From Sipunculus nudus (taxonomy: Eukaryota; Annelida; Sipuncula; Golfingiida; Sipunculidae), in the NCBI GenBank assembly GCA_026874595.1, contig CM049310.1:23724058-23788057 (forward strand): a DNA stretch of 64,000 nt. Direction: 5' to 3'. The notes under the pieces were generated by a model. The model made no database searches. It saw nothing but the letters and a program-made list of their open reading frames with translations, and was not told the origin of the DNA. Position numbers and translations under genes: made by a program. This document shows, piece after piece, positions 23,601 through 39,000 of the stretch (position 1 is its first letter; each line of letters opens with the position of its first letter).

Positions 23601-26600
23601 GAGACCAAACCATGGATTTCCTAATGTTAAAATTGAGGCATGTGAGCAGTTTGTGACCACAAGATGTATATTAATACCATGATCATAGGTTGGCTTTTTG
23701 ATAAACTGTTGACAGTTCATTAGTTTACACATTTGTTCGATTGGACCTTTTTTTTTAAATATATAAAACATTAAATATATGTATTTTTTAGTTATAAAAT
23801 GTAGACAGTTTAAATATAACTTATGTCCCCAGTCCACAGATGCAAGGACTTGGTGGTGGGGGGGGGGGGGGGGCGGGTGGAATGATGGGATTAAAGTGTA
23901 ACATATGCAATATTATACAACTGAATACATAAGTTGCTTTCAAATTTCAGAGATAAATAGCTGAAATCCATACACATACAGCATATGAAAGTTATTTCAA
24001 CAATTTCATAACAAATATATTTAAATGATAACAGAGAAATGACGGACAGACAGAGCTGATCACTCTATGTTCCATTTTCCTGAGGAAAGATTATTTTCAA
24101 TCAGATCTTAAGTTTTTCTATTCCAATAATTTTTTTTAAATAAATAAATTTTACACATTTTCAATAAACACTAGATGTGGTCGGACAATGGTCCTCAGAG
24201 GGCCCCGCGTTTCTGCTAGTGCTGGACTAGTTTACATATGGGTGAAAAATTAAGTAAAATTTTTAAAATATCACAAACAGAAACAGGTTTTTATCAATAT
24301 GCATGAGGGAAAAAATTGTACTGAATCAAATGATATTAAAAAAGATATGTCTGAAATAATGTGTGCAATAGAAAATCACCAAATGTAGTCTGTTAGCTAT
24401 ATTTGTTTTTGAGCAAGTCTGTAATTCAATAGGTCTGGAGCCCTCATAGGCACCAATGATCCCTGTGAAATTGGGAAAGCTGCAGTAGGTTGTTGCTGAG
24501 ATATTGCTTGCAAAAGGAAATCAGCGATCGGGCTGTGACGGCCATATACAAATTCCAACAGGTCTGTAATTCAATTGGTCTGGAGCCCTCATTGGTACAC
24601 ATCATCATTGTTGTTGAGTTATCGCACACAAAAGAAAATAAGCGATTGGGCTGTGGCAGCCATACTGGAATTCCCAAAAAGTCTGTAATTACATAGGTCT
24701 GGAGCTGTCATAGGTACCATTGAACATCCCTGTGAATTTGGGAAAGCTGCAGTATGTTTTTGTTGAAAGAAAAGTGATTGGATTAAAAACACTTCTGCAT
24801 ATACATACTGGACAAACAAAGCCTGATGTCCAATTCTGCTGAGGCAGGAAAATAATGAACAAATGTTTGTATTAGATCCATTTTATTATCACATCATTTT
24901 TTTTTATTTTAAGTTTATATTTATATATATTTCCAAGATAATTTATATATCTGTTGAGGTATCTGGGGGGTTGATATGTACTGTACACCTGTCGATCAGG
25001 GGATCTCCCTCAGTGACTGTAACAAATCAGGAACCCTGACATAGCTGACTTCCAGTGACCAAGAATGAGTTGCCTGCATCTGGACAAAGCGAGTGGCTAC
25101 AATAGAGCAATAGAGTCAAAGTGACCCAGTTTTTTTGGTTTGGTAGGAGATCTTAGGGACATCTAGTATGCTGAAATTTGGATTTGTAGGTCTAAAGGTT
25201 TCAAAATGTGCCAGTCTAACGGATGGACTGAAGGATGGATGGACGGACGACTGACCACGACTATAGCTCAGATGACTTGTAGTCAGCTGAGCTAAAAAAT
25301 ACCTGTCACTTAATATGTCATGGCAAATCAAACATTCTCTCAATCAGTTAATGTTTTTGATCATTTTATTAAGATAAATTGTTGTTAAATTAATCTCAAA
25401 GAATGAGTGGGCAGTCCTACGTAAGGTCTGAATTCAGTCTGATGGTCTACAGATGTGAATGACAGAGCTAACACAGGCATTAACCATGGTGCTCGACTGG
25501 GTGTATTTCACACTGACAGCCCTGCAACTGGCTGCTGGAGCTCATGGTACTAAGTGCCTAACAACTAAACTAATATGGTTTGACCTAATATGGTTTGATT
25601 GTTTTAATAGTAACAACAATACCAATGAAGCAGATAATGCAAAAATAAGTTGGTACTGTGAGCAAATATTACAACAAGTTCTTCATAATCAATAAATATT
25701 AATTTCTGACTGACTACTTTACTTTCATGAAAATATATGATAAATGGTCAACATTTACTAAATTAGGTTCTCATGTTTCAATTTCTGATAAACAGTTTTT
25801 CAGATAAACAATGTTCATATAAATGATGATCCACTGGCACTGTATTTTATTTCTTTATGGAACAGAACATATAAATTTAATTATTTTGTAAGCAATGATT
25901 AACTTGCTCACCAAAATATCATTATTATTATATCTTTAGGCCATACAGGTGAACATAATGTATGGTAAAGGTACATGTAGTTCTATTGTTTACAGAGAGA
26001 TTAATTGTGTACATGATACAACAATATCTCTGCAGGAAAAATATGGTTCACTGATAAGTTTCAATGAAACAGGAGAGCTGAAAATGAATTACTGAACATG
26101 TTTAAGATGATAATGTTATATTGGTCTAGAAATCATGTATGAACTTTTAAACTTAATAAAGTTACATAATATATATTCCTCAACTACAAGTCTAAAGCAT
26201 GATTTATTTTTGTAATTATATTAAATGTGTATTATCTTACCACTGAATATAAGTCATGAAAAATAAGTGGACAAAATGTATGTTGGTTCCATTTTATAAT
26301 AATTACTGTGTTAAGTCAATATTTACTGATAACTTTATGGCAAAATGTCAGTTACCTTACAGCTTCAACAAATTTGGCAAGAAAATCCTGGTATATCTTC
26401 TCTTGGACAAAGACCCTGCTTGTACAAAGACAGATCTCTCCTTGATTGGCATAGCATGACCTATGAAAAAACATACTGGTAAGCCATGTAATAAAGATTG
26501 TGGCAATTTCAAGCTTGTTTATGTCTGAGGGAACAACATTTCATATCCACAGTTTGAATCTGTTCCCTGTTATTAAACAATATCAAAACAATTTTCCGTA

Positions 26601-29600
26601 CCACAGCATCAAACATTTATTCTTTTAAATCAGTGATATGACCTTAAAATAACTGCTGATATATAGCTAATAATATCCCTGAACTGACTGTACATACAGA
26701 GAACTAAGAGAAGTGCAAAGACCATATTACTACCTGGACTACTGAATAGTTTAAGCTTCATTTCTACCTATTCTTGGCAAAAGAAATCACCTTACAATGG
26801 TTGGGAGATATTTCTCCAGGTTCACATCATCAAACACCACTGCTGGGTTCTTCCCTCCAAGCTACAAATAATGAAACAGAACAGTATGATACACAGGTTC
26901 TCTTTAGCTGCAAAGTCACTACTGTTTTGCCAATTAGTTGATTACATCCATGGTTGGTTGTTTTCTTTCATAATCTGTTAACTAGTTGCAGTTTTGTATA
27001 ATTGAGCACAAGCAATTTACATTAAGAACATGGAAATAAATCATATTCACCAGAAAAAAATTAGTAGAAAGACTGAACTGAGCAGCAGACAAGTGTCAAC
27101 AACCCAGCGATTACCTTGATATTCTTAACCTGTGTTCTGTTATTGGTGCCAATTTTAAATCGACCTCCTGTCTGTCTCTGTTACCATCCAAACTAGACCA
27201 AGACCTCACACTGTTTATGATTACTGTGAATACACAGTTTATGGAGTCTTTACATGAACACAAACTTGTTCAGCATATTTTATGGTAATATAGAAGGTAA
27301 AAAATTATGATTAATTAATAATCAATCATTTTTTTTCTCTCAATCACTGAACATGAATTTACAACCAATTACTACAACAACTAGTGACCGATGCTGTAGC
27401 TCCAGATCGGCCCTCTGACATTATGGCCAGATTACTGGCTTGCCAGAGTGCCTGAACATCAAACTCTGAGGATCACATTATAAGGCCCTATGAGGATGCA
27501 AATATTTTCGTCATTTTTTACAACGCCTCATTGCTTACAAGTATTGTGTCACTTCAAATAAACCCACCAGATCTTTTAATAAGTTTCTTATCTCTCCAAC
27601 GACACCTACCATGTGTGTGAAATATTCTGTTATAACCCACTATATTCGTATATTGTTCTGCATGTATGGGAGATTTCTGCCTGCAGTCTGCCTGCTGACT
27701 GTATGCAGAGATACGGTTATATAAAGCGTGGCATGGACTTGCAGGGTGGTTCTCAATTTGGCTTGTGTCACGACTCAGAAGGGGGTCCTAACTGAGACGT
27801 GTTTGTCACGGCTACCAATGCTGAAGATGGGAGTAAAGTAACTTGACAGTTTCCTTAGAAGTGTAAATATACATAGAGTATTTGGGGATCTATTCCTGAT
27901 CAGACCAGAACATTTCACTCTTTTCATTGTATACAAACTATCAATTTTGTGTTTATGATAAATTCCCTTACCTCCAGTGACAGCTTCCTACTGTAGGGGC
28001 TGCTAGCTACCCTTATTCTCTCAGCGGTTGCGGGGCTGCCGGTAAAAGAGATCAAATTCACATCTGGGTGTTCAACCAGGGCACTGCCTGCTGATGGTCC
28101 TGTGCCATATACAAAATTCACAACCCCTGGAGGTAAGCCTGGAAAGAGTAAAATATCAGCTTAAATATCAGAAATAACTTCACAAAATAAGGTGATAATC
28201 CTAGGGCACCACTTTTCAAGCAGTGCCATTGAAATAAGTACCATCAATATTATTCTCTATCCAACAACTCAAAAATTGATTTTTAATTTAAATTATAAAT
28301 TATTAGTTGAACCTGTCTAATCAAATCCTAAAATTTATCATCAAATGATTGTATTCAAAAGGCAGAAATTAACAGCAAAAAATGATGTGTAGAGCCCTTG
28401 TTTAGTTGTGCAGCAGACATGTAACAAATTCTTTCATTTATAGGTAAATATTTTTATAGATAACTGACACTGGATATATTTGAACAATGCAGCTGGGAAT
28501 ATGTATTATTTTGTTAATTGATTTCTTTTTACATATTTTCCTGTGAATTATTCAAATAATTTGTTAATTTAATATTCATAACTAAAATGACCCTTAACAG
28601 TAGACTTACAGCAGGGGCGGATCCAAGATTCTGAAAAGGGAAAGGTCCAACCGCGGAAGACTAGAAGAAAACCTAAAAAAAGGTAGTCTGGTCTTGAAAG
28701 GAGGGGGTCCAGGTTGCAAAATCTGGTTGAACCCCCCCCCCCCCCCCCAAAAAAAAGTTTTTTTTTTCAGCTCAAAAGGGGAGGGGGACCAGACCCCCAG
28801 GAGCCCCCTCTGGATCTGCCACAGTACAGGACTGCAAACTATTTTTAGACAGGCATTTCTCTGTTGAAGACAAAAATAAGGGTATGTTAAGAGCCCTGAC
28901 ATGAGAAGTGTTGTCACTGTTACATGTCACAAAACATGGTGCTCAGCTTTCAAGCTTATAAATTAAGACCACTGATGTAGCCAGGTCCATACCATCCGAG
29001 TCCAAGTGCAAGTCCAAGTCTAAGAAATTTATGATTTCAGAAACTCTTGTACTGCCATGCTGTATTATGACTCTCACTTCTTCTCCCCTGACTTGGAGCA
29101 AAAAATTCACCTTCAGGGTTAAGGAACATTTAATTTTTGTCACTTGCTCTTCAGAGGCATATTATCTAACACGATATGTGCCCTTTCAAATAATAATTAC
29201 GTTATTCTAATAATAACTTGAAATATTCTTTATATACATGTCAGTTCATACATGTACTTTGAAAACATATGCTATCTTTATAAGCTTATTAAACACTGAA
29301 TTATATTTATCAGCTGTTCCAAATAAAAGATACAGAATTAGTTTAGCAAGATTTAGAACATCATCACATAGCTTAGAAGTAGAAGTTGGTCACCACAAGA
29401 AAATAGCCTGGGAAGAGAGATGTTGTAAATTCTGTCTTAAACATGGAGAATAAAAAATTGAAGATGGGTACCACTTTGTCTTTAAATGTCCTTTATATAT
29501 TTCATTAAGAGGAAAATATCTGTCTGAATTTAAAGATATGTCTTTCATTTCATTAATGTCACCTACAAATAATGTAACAATTAACAGGCTTTCAGAATTT

Positions 29601-32600
29601 GTATATTTTGCATTTGTTAAAAGAGAGTAATTTCTAAATGATATTTGAAATAGTAAGTGAACAATTTTCCATGTATCATGATTTATGTTGTTATGAAATT
29701 TATTCTTTGTTATTACCATTGACTTTAATAATTTTTGTGAAACACAAATAGTTACCTTATGATATTACAGTGTGTATTTATTTAGTTGATATAAAAGGTT
29801 ATTTCTGTTAATATTTTATAAAAGATAACTGTGTATTGTTGAAAACTATATACAATTAATAGTTTATTTATTAATTAATTGATTTTATCATTTACTATTT
29901 TTCATGTGACCATGTATTATGTATTGTGTATCTATATATGTTGGATATATGGGCCTGAGGCCTTCATTTCCAGAATAAAGATATTCATTCATTGATTCAT
30001 ACATGAACTTGTTATTGATAAATGATTTTGTAAACATATTCAAACTTTTTTTGCTCATGTATCAGGCTGCTGCATATTAATCCACCAAGCTGGTCATATA
30101 AACATTTGCACTAAAACACCTGTACTAACTTACTCTCCATGAATCATCATACCTGCTTGATTAAGTATTTCTGCCAGCATCCAGGACGTGACAGATGTCA
30201 TCTCACTAGGCTTGGCTACTACTGTGTTCCCAGCTGCTAAAGCCGGTGCAACCTTGAAGGTCAGCAGGTACAAAGGAAGGTTCCAGGGCGTGATGAGCCC
30301 AGCTACACCAACCGGCATCTGACAGACATAATTGAAGGCATTGAAATGTTCCTGCTGTGAAGATCTGAAAGAGAGAAATGCTTCCATATATAGAAAACAG
30401 ATCACTAATTTTAAGATTTTACCTCAAATAAAATACGTCAATATAATATTTCAAGTTTCAAGTCCTCCAAAATGGACAAAATAGGTTGTCCAAATTTCAA
30501 ATGTAGGCCCCCTTCTCCAAGGCATGTGTATTGAGCTTGGGTCACTAATTTTTTAACTTGTCCTACAACTTGCTTGAAACAATATGTGTATCTAAATTGA
30601 TTAAAATATGCAGTACTTCAAAAGTTACAGGGTTCACAAAAAGACCTTATATTTGAACAGATCTCACCTTGAAGACCAAATTCAAGGACACCAAATTTCA
30701 AACATGTTTGAATTCTTGGTGAAAACAATGTGTGCCAAATTTAAAGGGGCCAAATTACCTATCTGACCTTTATAAACTAGGTAATCCCTTGGAGCTTTTA
30801 TAAAAATAGACCAGGAAGCATGGATATCACTGCACACAGGCTGCTTGTTTTGTTTATATCAATGTGTTTATAATATGTGGGGATTCCCCCAATAATCAAA
30901 ACAAATTCAACAAGAGCATCTGGCAGCAAGTCAGTTAAGCCAGAGCTTTGCAACTGGCATTTTGCAACAAGTGAGCTTTATAACTCCTCATATGTGCAAC
31001 CTACCACCTTTTTGAACGTGAACTTGATCTGTAACTGGTCATTATCTGCCCACACAGCAAAAATCAGGCCGTTTTACGGCTCAAAGTAGGTCAACCGGGA
31101 CGAAACGCGAACTCAATTTGTAACTGGTCTATATCTGCCCATACACCAAAAATCAGGCCAATATCTGCAGGCATTGTAAAAAAAAAGTCCGTACATGTGT
31201 ATTTGTCATGAAAATTTCTATTTTTCATGAAATTGTCTAAGTTAAGGAGGCGTAAAACGTTCAAAAATAGGTCAACCGGGACAAAACGCGAACTCGATCT
31301 GTAACTGGTCATTATCTGCCCACACACCAAAAATCAGGCCAATATCTGCAGGCATTGCGAAAAAAAGTCCGTACATGTGTATTGTCATTAAAATTTCTAT
31401 TTTTTCATGAAATTTTCTACGTTTAGGAGCCGTAAAACGGTCAAAAGTAGGTCAACTGGGACGAAACACGAACTTGATCTGTAACTGGTCTATATCTGCC
31501 GACACACCGAAAATCAGGCCAATATCTGCAGGCATTGCGAAAAAAAGTTTGTACAACTGTTTGATTTCGGAATGACGGAAGGACGGACATGGGTAAAACT
31601 ATTTGCCCCGGCCACTTTGTGGCGGGGGCATAAAAAAGCACATGAATTCCTTTTCATAAGGTAGGTGAATGAGCAAATTTAAGGAAACAAGCAAATTCAA
31701 GGAAATATTAGTGTCCCCTGCTTCCGCCTTCAATTGGTGACTAAATGCTAATAATTTTTAACAGTCTCAACAGATGGCAGCACCTGGCATTTACTGCAAA
31801 AATTCAAGTAATTTATGTCCACCGCTAGCAACAGCTGTTGGTAATACGTGAAACTAAATGTGCTGATTCATGATATCAAAAATGAAATATCATCTATATA
31901 ATTAATAGGGAGTTGGTTTTTTTCTGGACAATAGATTACCTGCTTCCATTCTGACTTGACTCTCCAAAGTCGGCATACATATCAGTGGTGTGCCCTTCTA
32001 GGACAAGTTCATTTTATTTTGCAGGATTATGCCCTATCAAGCTGAATAATTAATAATTTTATTATTTCCCCATTAGGTGCCCCTTTTTCTTTTGTGCTGC
32101 AGGGTCCTCCATGCCTGTGACACTTCTTCAGGAGACGCCTCCGGGATTTTCACTGGCCTGTAAAGACCGTGGCCAGAGCGCATGTTCTGCCCAAAAGGCA
32201 TTTCTGTGCAATACACGGTCACGCAAGTCCACTATAATCCCCATTGACCCCCTATATCCATTGTAACGCCTCTAAAGGAATTATCTCTCTCAAAAGAAGG
32301 TACAGATTTTTAATCCAAAGACCACATGACTCCGCTTTCAATGTGAGGGCTTTTCAGTTCGGTCAACAGGGGCAGCGAGTCCAGTGATGTGACCACCGTT
32401 TGACAAATTTATTATGGGTTAGAGATATGTTGATTTTTATACATTCAAAATTATCTTTCCATGATAACCATGGTTTCAAAAGTTCGGCCAATAATGTGTT
32501 TTATGAATTTTTTTTCAAAAAGAAGCCCCACAACTTAAATAGCATTCGGGTTGGATGGGGGTGGGGTCTGTGGGGTGGGGGGGGGGAGGTTTTCAAATAT

Positions 32601-35600
32601 ATATTTGTTAAGATCTGTTGTCTGTAGGGACGGTGAATCATTAAAAAAATATCACCAGTACATCTTTAATTTGATAGCAAACTAGAATCTGTAGTCAGGG
32701 TGTACAGACCCTCACCAGAATCACCTTTAATATCAGTCATGTGTTCACGTGTATGCGTTTCATGTGTGAGACCGTCTTGCTTCATCACATGAGTTCACCT
32801 TGCGAGTGGCAGAACAAATAAATACAAATGGGTGGCTTCCACATGGGGACAAAGGAATGGTCCTTTGTCATAATGGTTTATAAGAAAATATATATTGTGG
32901 CGATTCTTATTACCTCCAAAATGAAATGGACTATTGATATGTCTTAACCCTAACCCTCTACAAATATTCAAGAAAACATTTATCAGGAGGCGACCTGAAA
33001 TCCCCACAGAACCCAATTTCCATTATATTGCCTGTTAAGGAACTTTGCTATGTCAAAAGGAAGTAAAGATTTTAAATTAAAGCGTGGAACATTTGTCCAC
33101 ATGTATCTTTTATTACGGAGCACTTTTCCGTTGAGAGGACACAAAGGGTTGTTTGAAAAAAGTTTTTTTTTTCAAAAGGAAGCCCTTGGGGGATTGCACA
33201 CACTTCTAGGGGTCCTCAATTTCTTATGGACTTTGAAACCCCCGCCAGAATCTACTAATCAGTCGTTCATTCATACGTCCACGTTTCATGTAAATCATTG
33301 TCATGGTTCAGAAACACAGGTTGACCAGGTGAGTGGCAGAACAACTGCATACGAATGGGCGGCTTTTACTCGGGGTCAAAGGAATAGCCCCTTATAATTA
33401 TTCCTTTGTTGAATTGTGATTATGGCACTTAAGAAAAATATATGATGGTGATTCCCATAACCTCCAAAAATATAATGGATTACAGATGCAGTTTTACTCT
33501 ACCCCTCTGCAAATTTTCAGCAAAATCTTTATATAACATTTTGCCTTAAATTGCTGAAAGACAATGCAACGATCCAAGGCTGAAGTGGTTTCTTTGCTAA
33601 ATGTTTTTAATCGACATATATCAACCTGCTTTCTTATTATCTGGAAAAGTTGTTAATTTTGTATCAGACCTGCTTATTTCATGACAATTTAGAGTACTTT
33701 AACCAAAAATTTAATACTGTTGGAATATATTTTCTGGGCCTATTTTTTTTCACATGGGCAGCTATACGTTTCGTGTACAAGAGACTTCAATGACATATGC
33801 ATGTGTATACAAATAATGTTTTTGTCTGTTAACATGCCTTAGACTAAACCCTCAACTGACTACACTGAATAAACATTGTGTTTTACGATGTCGCCTGAGC
33901 TTCAACTAATACAAAGCATAATTCAAATAATTTCACAGTAGAATGCTCTTTATACAATCATTATATCTACAATATTTCCCAAAGAAAATGATGCTGTCGG
34001 ACCTATGTTGTTTATTGTAAAAAAACTTCTCACTTAAAAAACTTGTACACCCTGTATTTGCCTCACATCTCTTTCCTGTATTAATTTATTGTGTGATTTC
34101 TGGAATAGAATAAATTTTCTTTCTATGTTGATATTTTGGGGTAGGGTGTTCTTGGAGAACTCTAGCAGAAGTATAATCTTAATATCATATAAGTGAAACA
34201 CAGGAAAAAAGTTCCTGCAAAAACCTTAGGATTAAAGTATGCGTCGTTCAGTTCCTATCACCTCATTACAAAAGTATGCATCAGATAGTGCCATGCATTT
34301 TCCATGGGAGTAGCTAGTATTGTATTATTATCTTGTGAGACAGACATTCCAAAACCAATTCCAACAAAGTTAAGCATGAGAGCAATCATTGACCCAAATT
34401 TGAATCAAATCAGATAATATTTAGGAAAGTTATAACACGGAAACAAATACCTGATGGATGGACAGACAGACAGAGGGACAGCTATAGACAAACCCAAATC
34501 AATGTCCCCGATCCCAAGGAAGTGGGGAATACAATGTCTTCCATTCCTAGGAAGCTGGGGACTTAAAAATATGCAATTCTTCAAAAGTTATTGGGTTCAC
34601 TAAAATCCTGTTTCAATGATTTGACCTAGAAAACAAAGGTCAAGGTCACCAGTTTTCAAGCTTGTCTGAGATATCTTTGTAGAAAGAATTAGTGTATCAA
34701 ATTGTAAGAAATAAAATGCAGTACTTTAAAAGATATGGGTTCATAAAAATCTCCCATTTCTGTAGATTTGAACTTGAAAACCATAGTCAAGATCAATTGT
34801 TTTGCACAAAGTTCGAGATCATAAATTGTGTGTCAAACCTGAGGAAAATATATGCACTTTTGACATATTTTATGTTGATTAAACCCCTATATTTCCGCAG
34901 ATCTGACCTTGCAGATCAAGGTCACCAGTTTTGAAACTGTCAGACATCTCAGTTTAACCATTTGTGTGTCAAATATTGAAGGGGAATTATGCCATCCTGC
35001 AAACGTTATTGGGTTCATTAAGATCATGCATTTTGGCTGAACTGACCTTGAAAATCATGGTAAAGGGTTTTCAAACTCATTAAAAAACTTACTGCCTGAC
35101 ATCTTTCATTTTGATTTTTCAGAAAATTACATCCAACCACTTGAAAAATATAATGTTTTTGCTTGTTTTTACCAAATATGGAAATATTCAAGGCCAAGGC
35201 CACTCTTCCTGTGAAGGTCATGATTCTAATTTATATAAACTTCCTCCTATCACCAACATGCATAATTATATGAAAAAATTCTGTCCATCCATTTTTGACA
35301 CGTACAGCTCAGTGAAAATCTTAGGTGGCTATGATGTGGGTATTAAAGGGGTGTTTCCATGTGCACGTATATGTGTATAAGTGTGAAAAATTGCTCATAT
35401 GATTTTGTAACTGGGATGTTTCGATGTGTCTGTCAGCATTATATGTGTATGTGCATGAAAATTGCCATAGGAGCAATTTTCAAGCATAGGGTCTGTGTGA
35501 ACTCAGGGATTCAGAGTTATATGATGTCATTTCACCATCTTTTTGTGGAAGGCCTGCTTGATCCACTGAACAAATATATACATCTGTCAGTTCATTCATA

Positions 35601-35974
35601 TACTTGCACACTGAAACACTATTTTTTCATGCATATACACAAATATGGGCACTTGGAAACACACCTTAACAGGTGCAAAAACAACAAAAGAATTACAGGT
35701 GGCACCACCAGTCTTTTGGATAAGACAAAGCTATCCAAGATGATCAATCAACCTGATGTTTGGACCTATTCAAGGTTAAGGTCACTCTTAGTACAGGTCA
35801 CAAGTCATGACATCATTTTAAAGAGTCTTCATCCTTTCACCCATAACTATGCACATACAGTTTGATAAAGATCCATGAAATACTTTTTGAGATATCTCAC
35901 AAGCTTTTCTGTGGCTGCAGCGTTGGCAGCTGGACCGTGCTAAACAATAGCATCCCTCAACTTTGTCTGGGAAA

Positions 35975-36071
<97 letters not shown>

Positions 36072-39000
36072 ATATATTTTTGCTTAGCTTACAGGAACTA
36101 AATCCCACATTTCAGCAGATAATGAGCAAGACAGATAATGACCCAGCTTGGTACATCCAGAAGGAAACTTTAAAGTACTGGTAATTGTAGAATGTAGGTA
36201 TACCCAATGAAGAAGTAAGTGCCACCACAAATCTTATGTATATCATGCTGATTAAGCATCAATATGCATGTCATACAAACAGCAATCCATAAATGTGACT
36301 GGTTGCAGTCAGCTAACAAAAGATGGGACTGCAGGAACAAAACAGCAAATAAGTTTCCTGAGCAAGAATATAGGAACTATAACATTTGTAAACTTGACAA
36401 CTGAGGATGACTGACTGTAAGCTTAAACTCTTTTACAAAGTTCTAATACAAGCCAGGACCAAACAAAACGTGGATATAAACAAAACAAACAGCCTCTGTA
36501 TGGTGAGATAATCTTTTTCTGGCCTATTTTTATAAAATGTTCAAGAGATTATCCTTAGGTTACAGACATCAGATATTAGTGTAGGCCCCTCATGAGTCTA
36601 GCCTCATTTATACCAAACTAAGTTAATATTACAATATCAATCATGAAGTACAATTCTATTTTGGGATTTTGTTTATATTCTGCTTCAAAAACCATCACCT
36701 GGTGAGTATAAAGCTAAAAGCATGGGCACATATATGAATATTTAATGTATTTGCCACTAACATAAATTGAGGGCTGGTGGTCTCTTGATTATACATGCTT
36801 GTAAACATGTGCTTGATTTATTCCACTGTTTGACCCAGGCTCACTCATGCTGATTGTTGTAATGTAGGCGTGTGTGACTATGCATGAAAGGGAATAAGGA
36901 CACACAGTAAAGGGATACACTCACATCTCACTAAATCACAAACTGTCATCCTTCCTTATTTACAGCATCCAGTTATTGTGACTCATGCCCTGTATTCTCT
37001 AGTATCAGATATTCAGACATACCTTAAATGCTCAGCCAAAGTTTTATGAAGGTAGGTTAGTGAGTAATTTAGCATAACAGATGTTCACAACATCACCAAT
37101 TAAATACCTAATGCTAATTAAACTAAAATACAGGTAGTCGACAAGCAACTACGTGTATCTGCGGAAACCAGAGTGGGACGGGTGATGTGAGGCATGAATT
37201 GATTGGCAAGGGGAAATAGAGAGATGTGTGTTGCATATTAGCATGGATGTCTGCAGCTGAAATGTGTATGTAGGTGGCGCCACCTGCCACAAAATCTGAA
37301 AAGTTTTCCAAGTTGTGTACAATTGTAAGAATTAGGCAATTAAGTCAAACCACCGCCCAGATATGAGTGATTTTATCCCACGGCAGACAAACAGACAGAC
37401 ACTGTGCAAAAATGGTTGCAGGTGGGGCCACCAGTTTTGCGTACGATTAAGAGCTATGTGAGATCTATACACATGCAGATTTCAGGAGTATACATCAAAC
37501 CAGTCCTGAGATATAAGCCTGGATGTCTGCAGACTAAACACAAAAGAAGGTGGCGCCACCTGCCACAAACTCAAGAAAGCTATTCAAGATGTATATATAT
37601 ATGCAAAATTTTAGGCATAGACGTCAAACCACTGCCAAGATATGATTGATTTTATCCCATGGCAGACAAACAGATGGACACTGTGCAGAACTGGTTGCAG
37701 GTGGCACAACCAGTTCTGTGTATGATAAAGAGCTATGTGAGATCTATACAAATGCAAAATTTCAGGAGGATATGTCAAACCAGTCCAGAGATTTCAGCTT
37801 GGATGTCTGCAGCCTGAATGGGAAAGTAGGTGCCGCCACCTGCCACAAAATCAAAAAACCTATCCAAGATGAATACACATGCCTAATTTCAGATGGATAA
37901 GTCCATTCACTTCAGAGATCTTGGTGATTTTATCCCAAGGCAGATGAACAGATGGACACTGTGCAAAATTGGTTGCAGGTGGCGCCACCATTTTTTATGT
38001 ATGCTATAAAGCTATCCAAGGGCTACATTTGTGCAATTTTTTTTTCTTGATTGGTCAAACGAGTCCGAAGATATGTGGGTTAATGTGTCAAAACATACGA
38101 ACAGATGAACGCACTGGAGAGATGATAGGTCAGAGGTCAACGCAAAATATTTTGGCACAAGTTCACATTTGGCCAAATAATCATGTAAATTTTCGGAAAA
38201 ATCTGTCCAGTGGTGTCAGGGTCCTATTCTGGAAAGAACGCCGCTGCGGAGACGGAACCCAGTCAAAAACATACAAATATAACCAAATAACCCCAACAAG
38301 ATGCCATACTGGTCAGACAATTTCTGTAAACAGAGCATCAGGCACAGACGGGATGAATAACTGATCCTGTGATTAGTGATCAAATGTTTCCTATGGTGAC
38401 AAGGTCGTACTGACTGGACTAGTAGCTGATCGAACAGATGGTGCTTTTAATGATCATATAGTTTCAATTGAGACATGGTGGTACTGACAGGACAGGAAAC
38501 AGATCTTCTGATTGGTGATCAGATGGTTTCCATGGAGACAATTTAGGTGGCAAGGACTGGACATGTAACTGATCATCTGGTTGATGATCAGATGGTTTCC
38601 ACTGAGACAATTTCGGTGGTACTAACTGGACAGGTAACAGATCATCTGGTTAGTGATCAGAAGATTTACATGGAGACAAGGTGGTACAGACATGACAGGT
38701 AAATGATCATTTGGTTGGTGATGAAATGGTCCCCATGGAGACAAGGTGGTTCTAACGGGACTGGGTAAGTTGTTATCATGATCTGGTTGGTGATTACGGT
38801 ATACTTATTTTATTTTGACATGATGATACTTCAGACAAGACAAGCTGTGCAGTGATCATGAACAGATAGCTGGCCAGGTCACTTGGCATGTCAGGTCACT
38901 TCAGCTGGATGAAGGTTCTCAAGCTGAGTACCAGAAAAATACAAGGAAACTGGTTCTAAACTTAAGTGTATATACAACTGAACATTATTCATATTACATG

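Noticed and set aside
32080-32400. Possible extra exon in intron 2
   Set aside because: The joined ALDH8A1 frame needs no extra exon here and no frame stays open with good splice sites.
32944-32958. Telomere-like CCCTAACCCT
   Set aside because: Only two units; not an interstitial telomeric array.
35359-35865. 168-codon + frame in ALDH8A1 intron 2
   Set aside because: It lies within degenerate repeat modules, is rich in Cys/His/Met by composition, and has no recognisable domain or splice support.
35862-36184. Open frames with long Tyr-Ile repeats
   Set aside because: Artefact of the (AT)n microsatellite at 35978-36066.
38355-38775. CRISPR-like spacing of repeats
   Set aside because: Units are contiguous degenerate tandem copies with no distinct spacers, in an animal genome.
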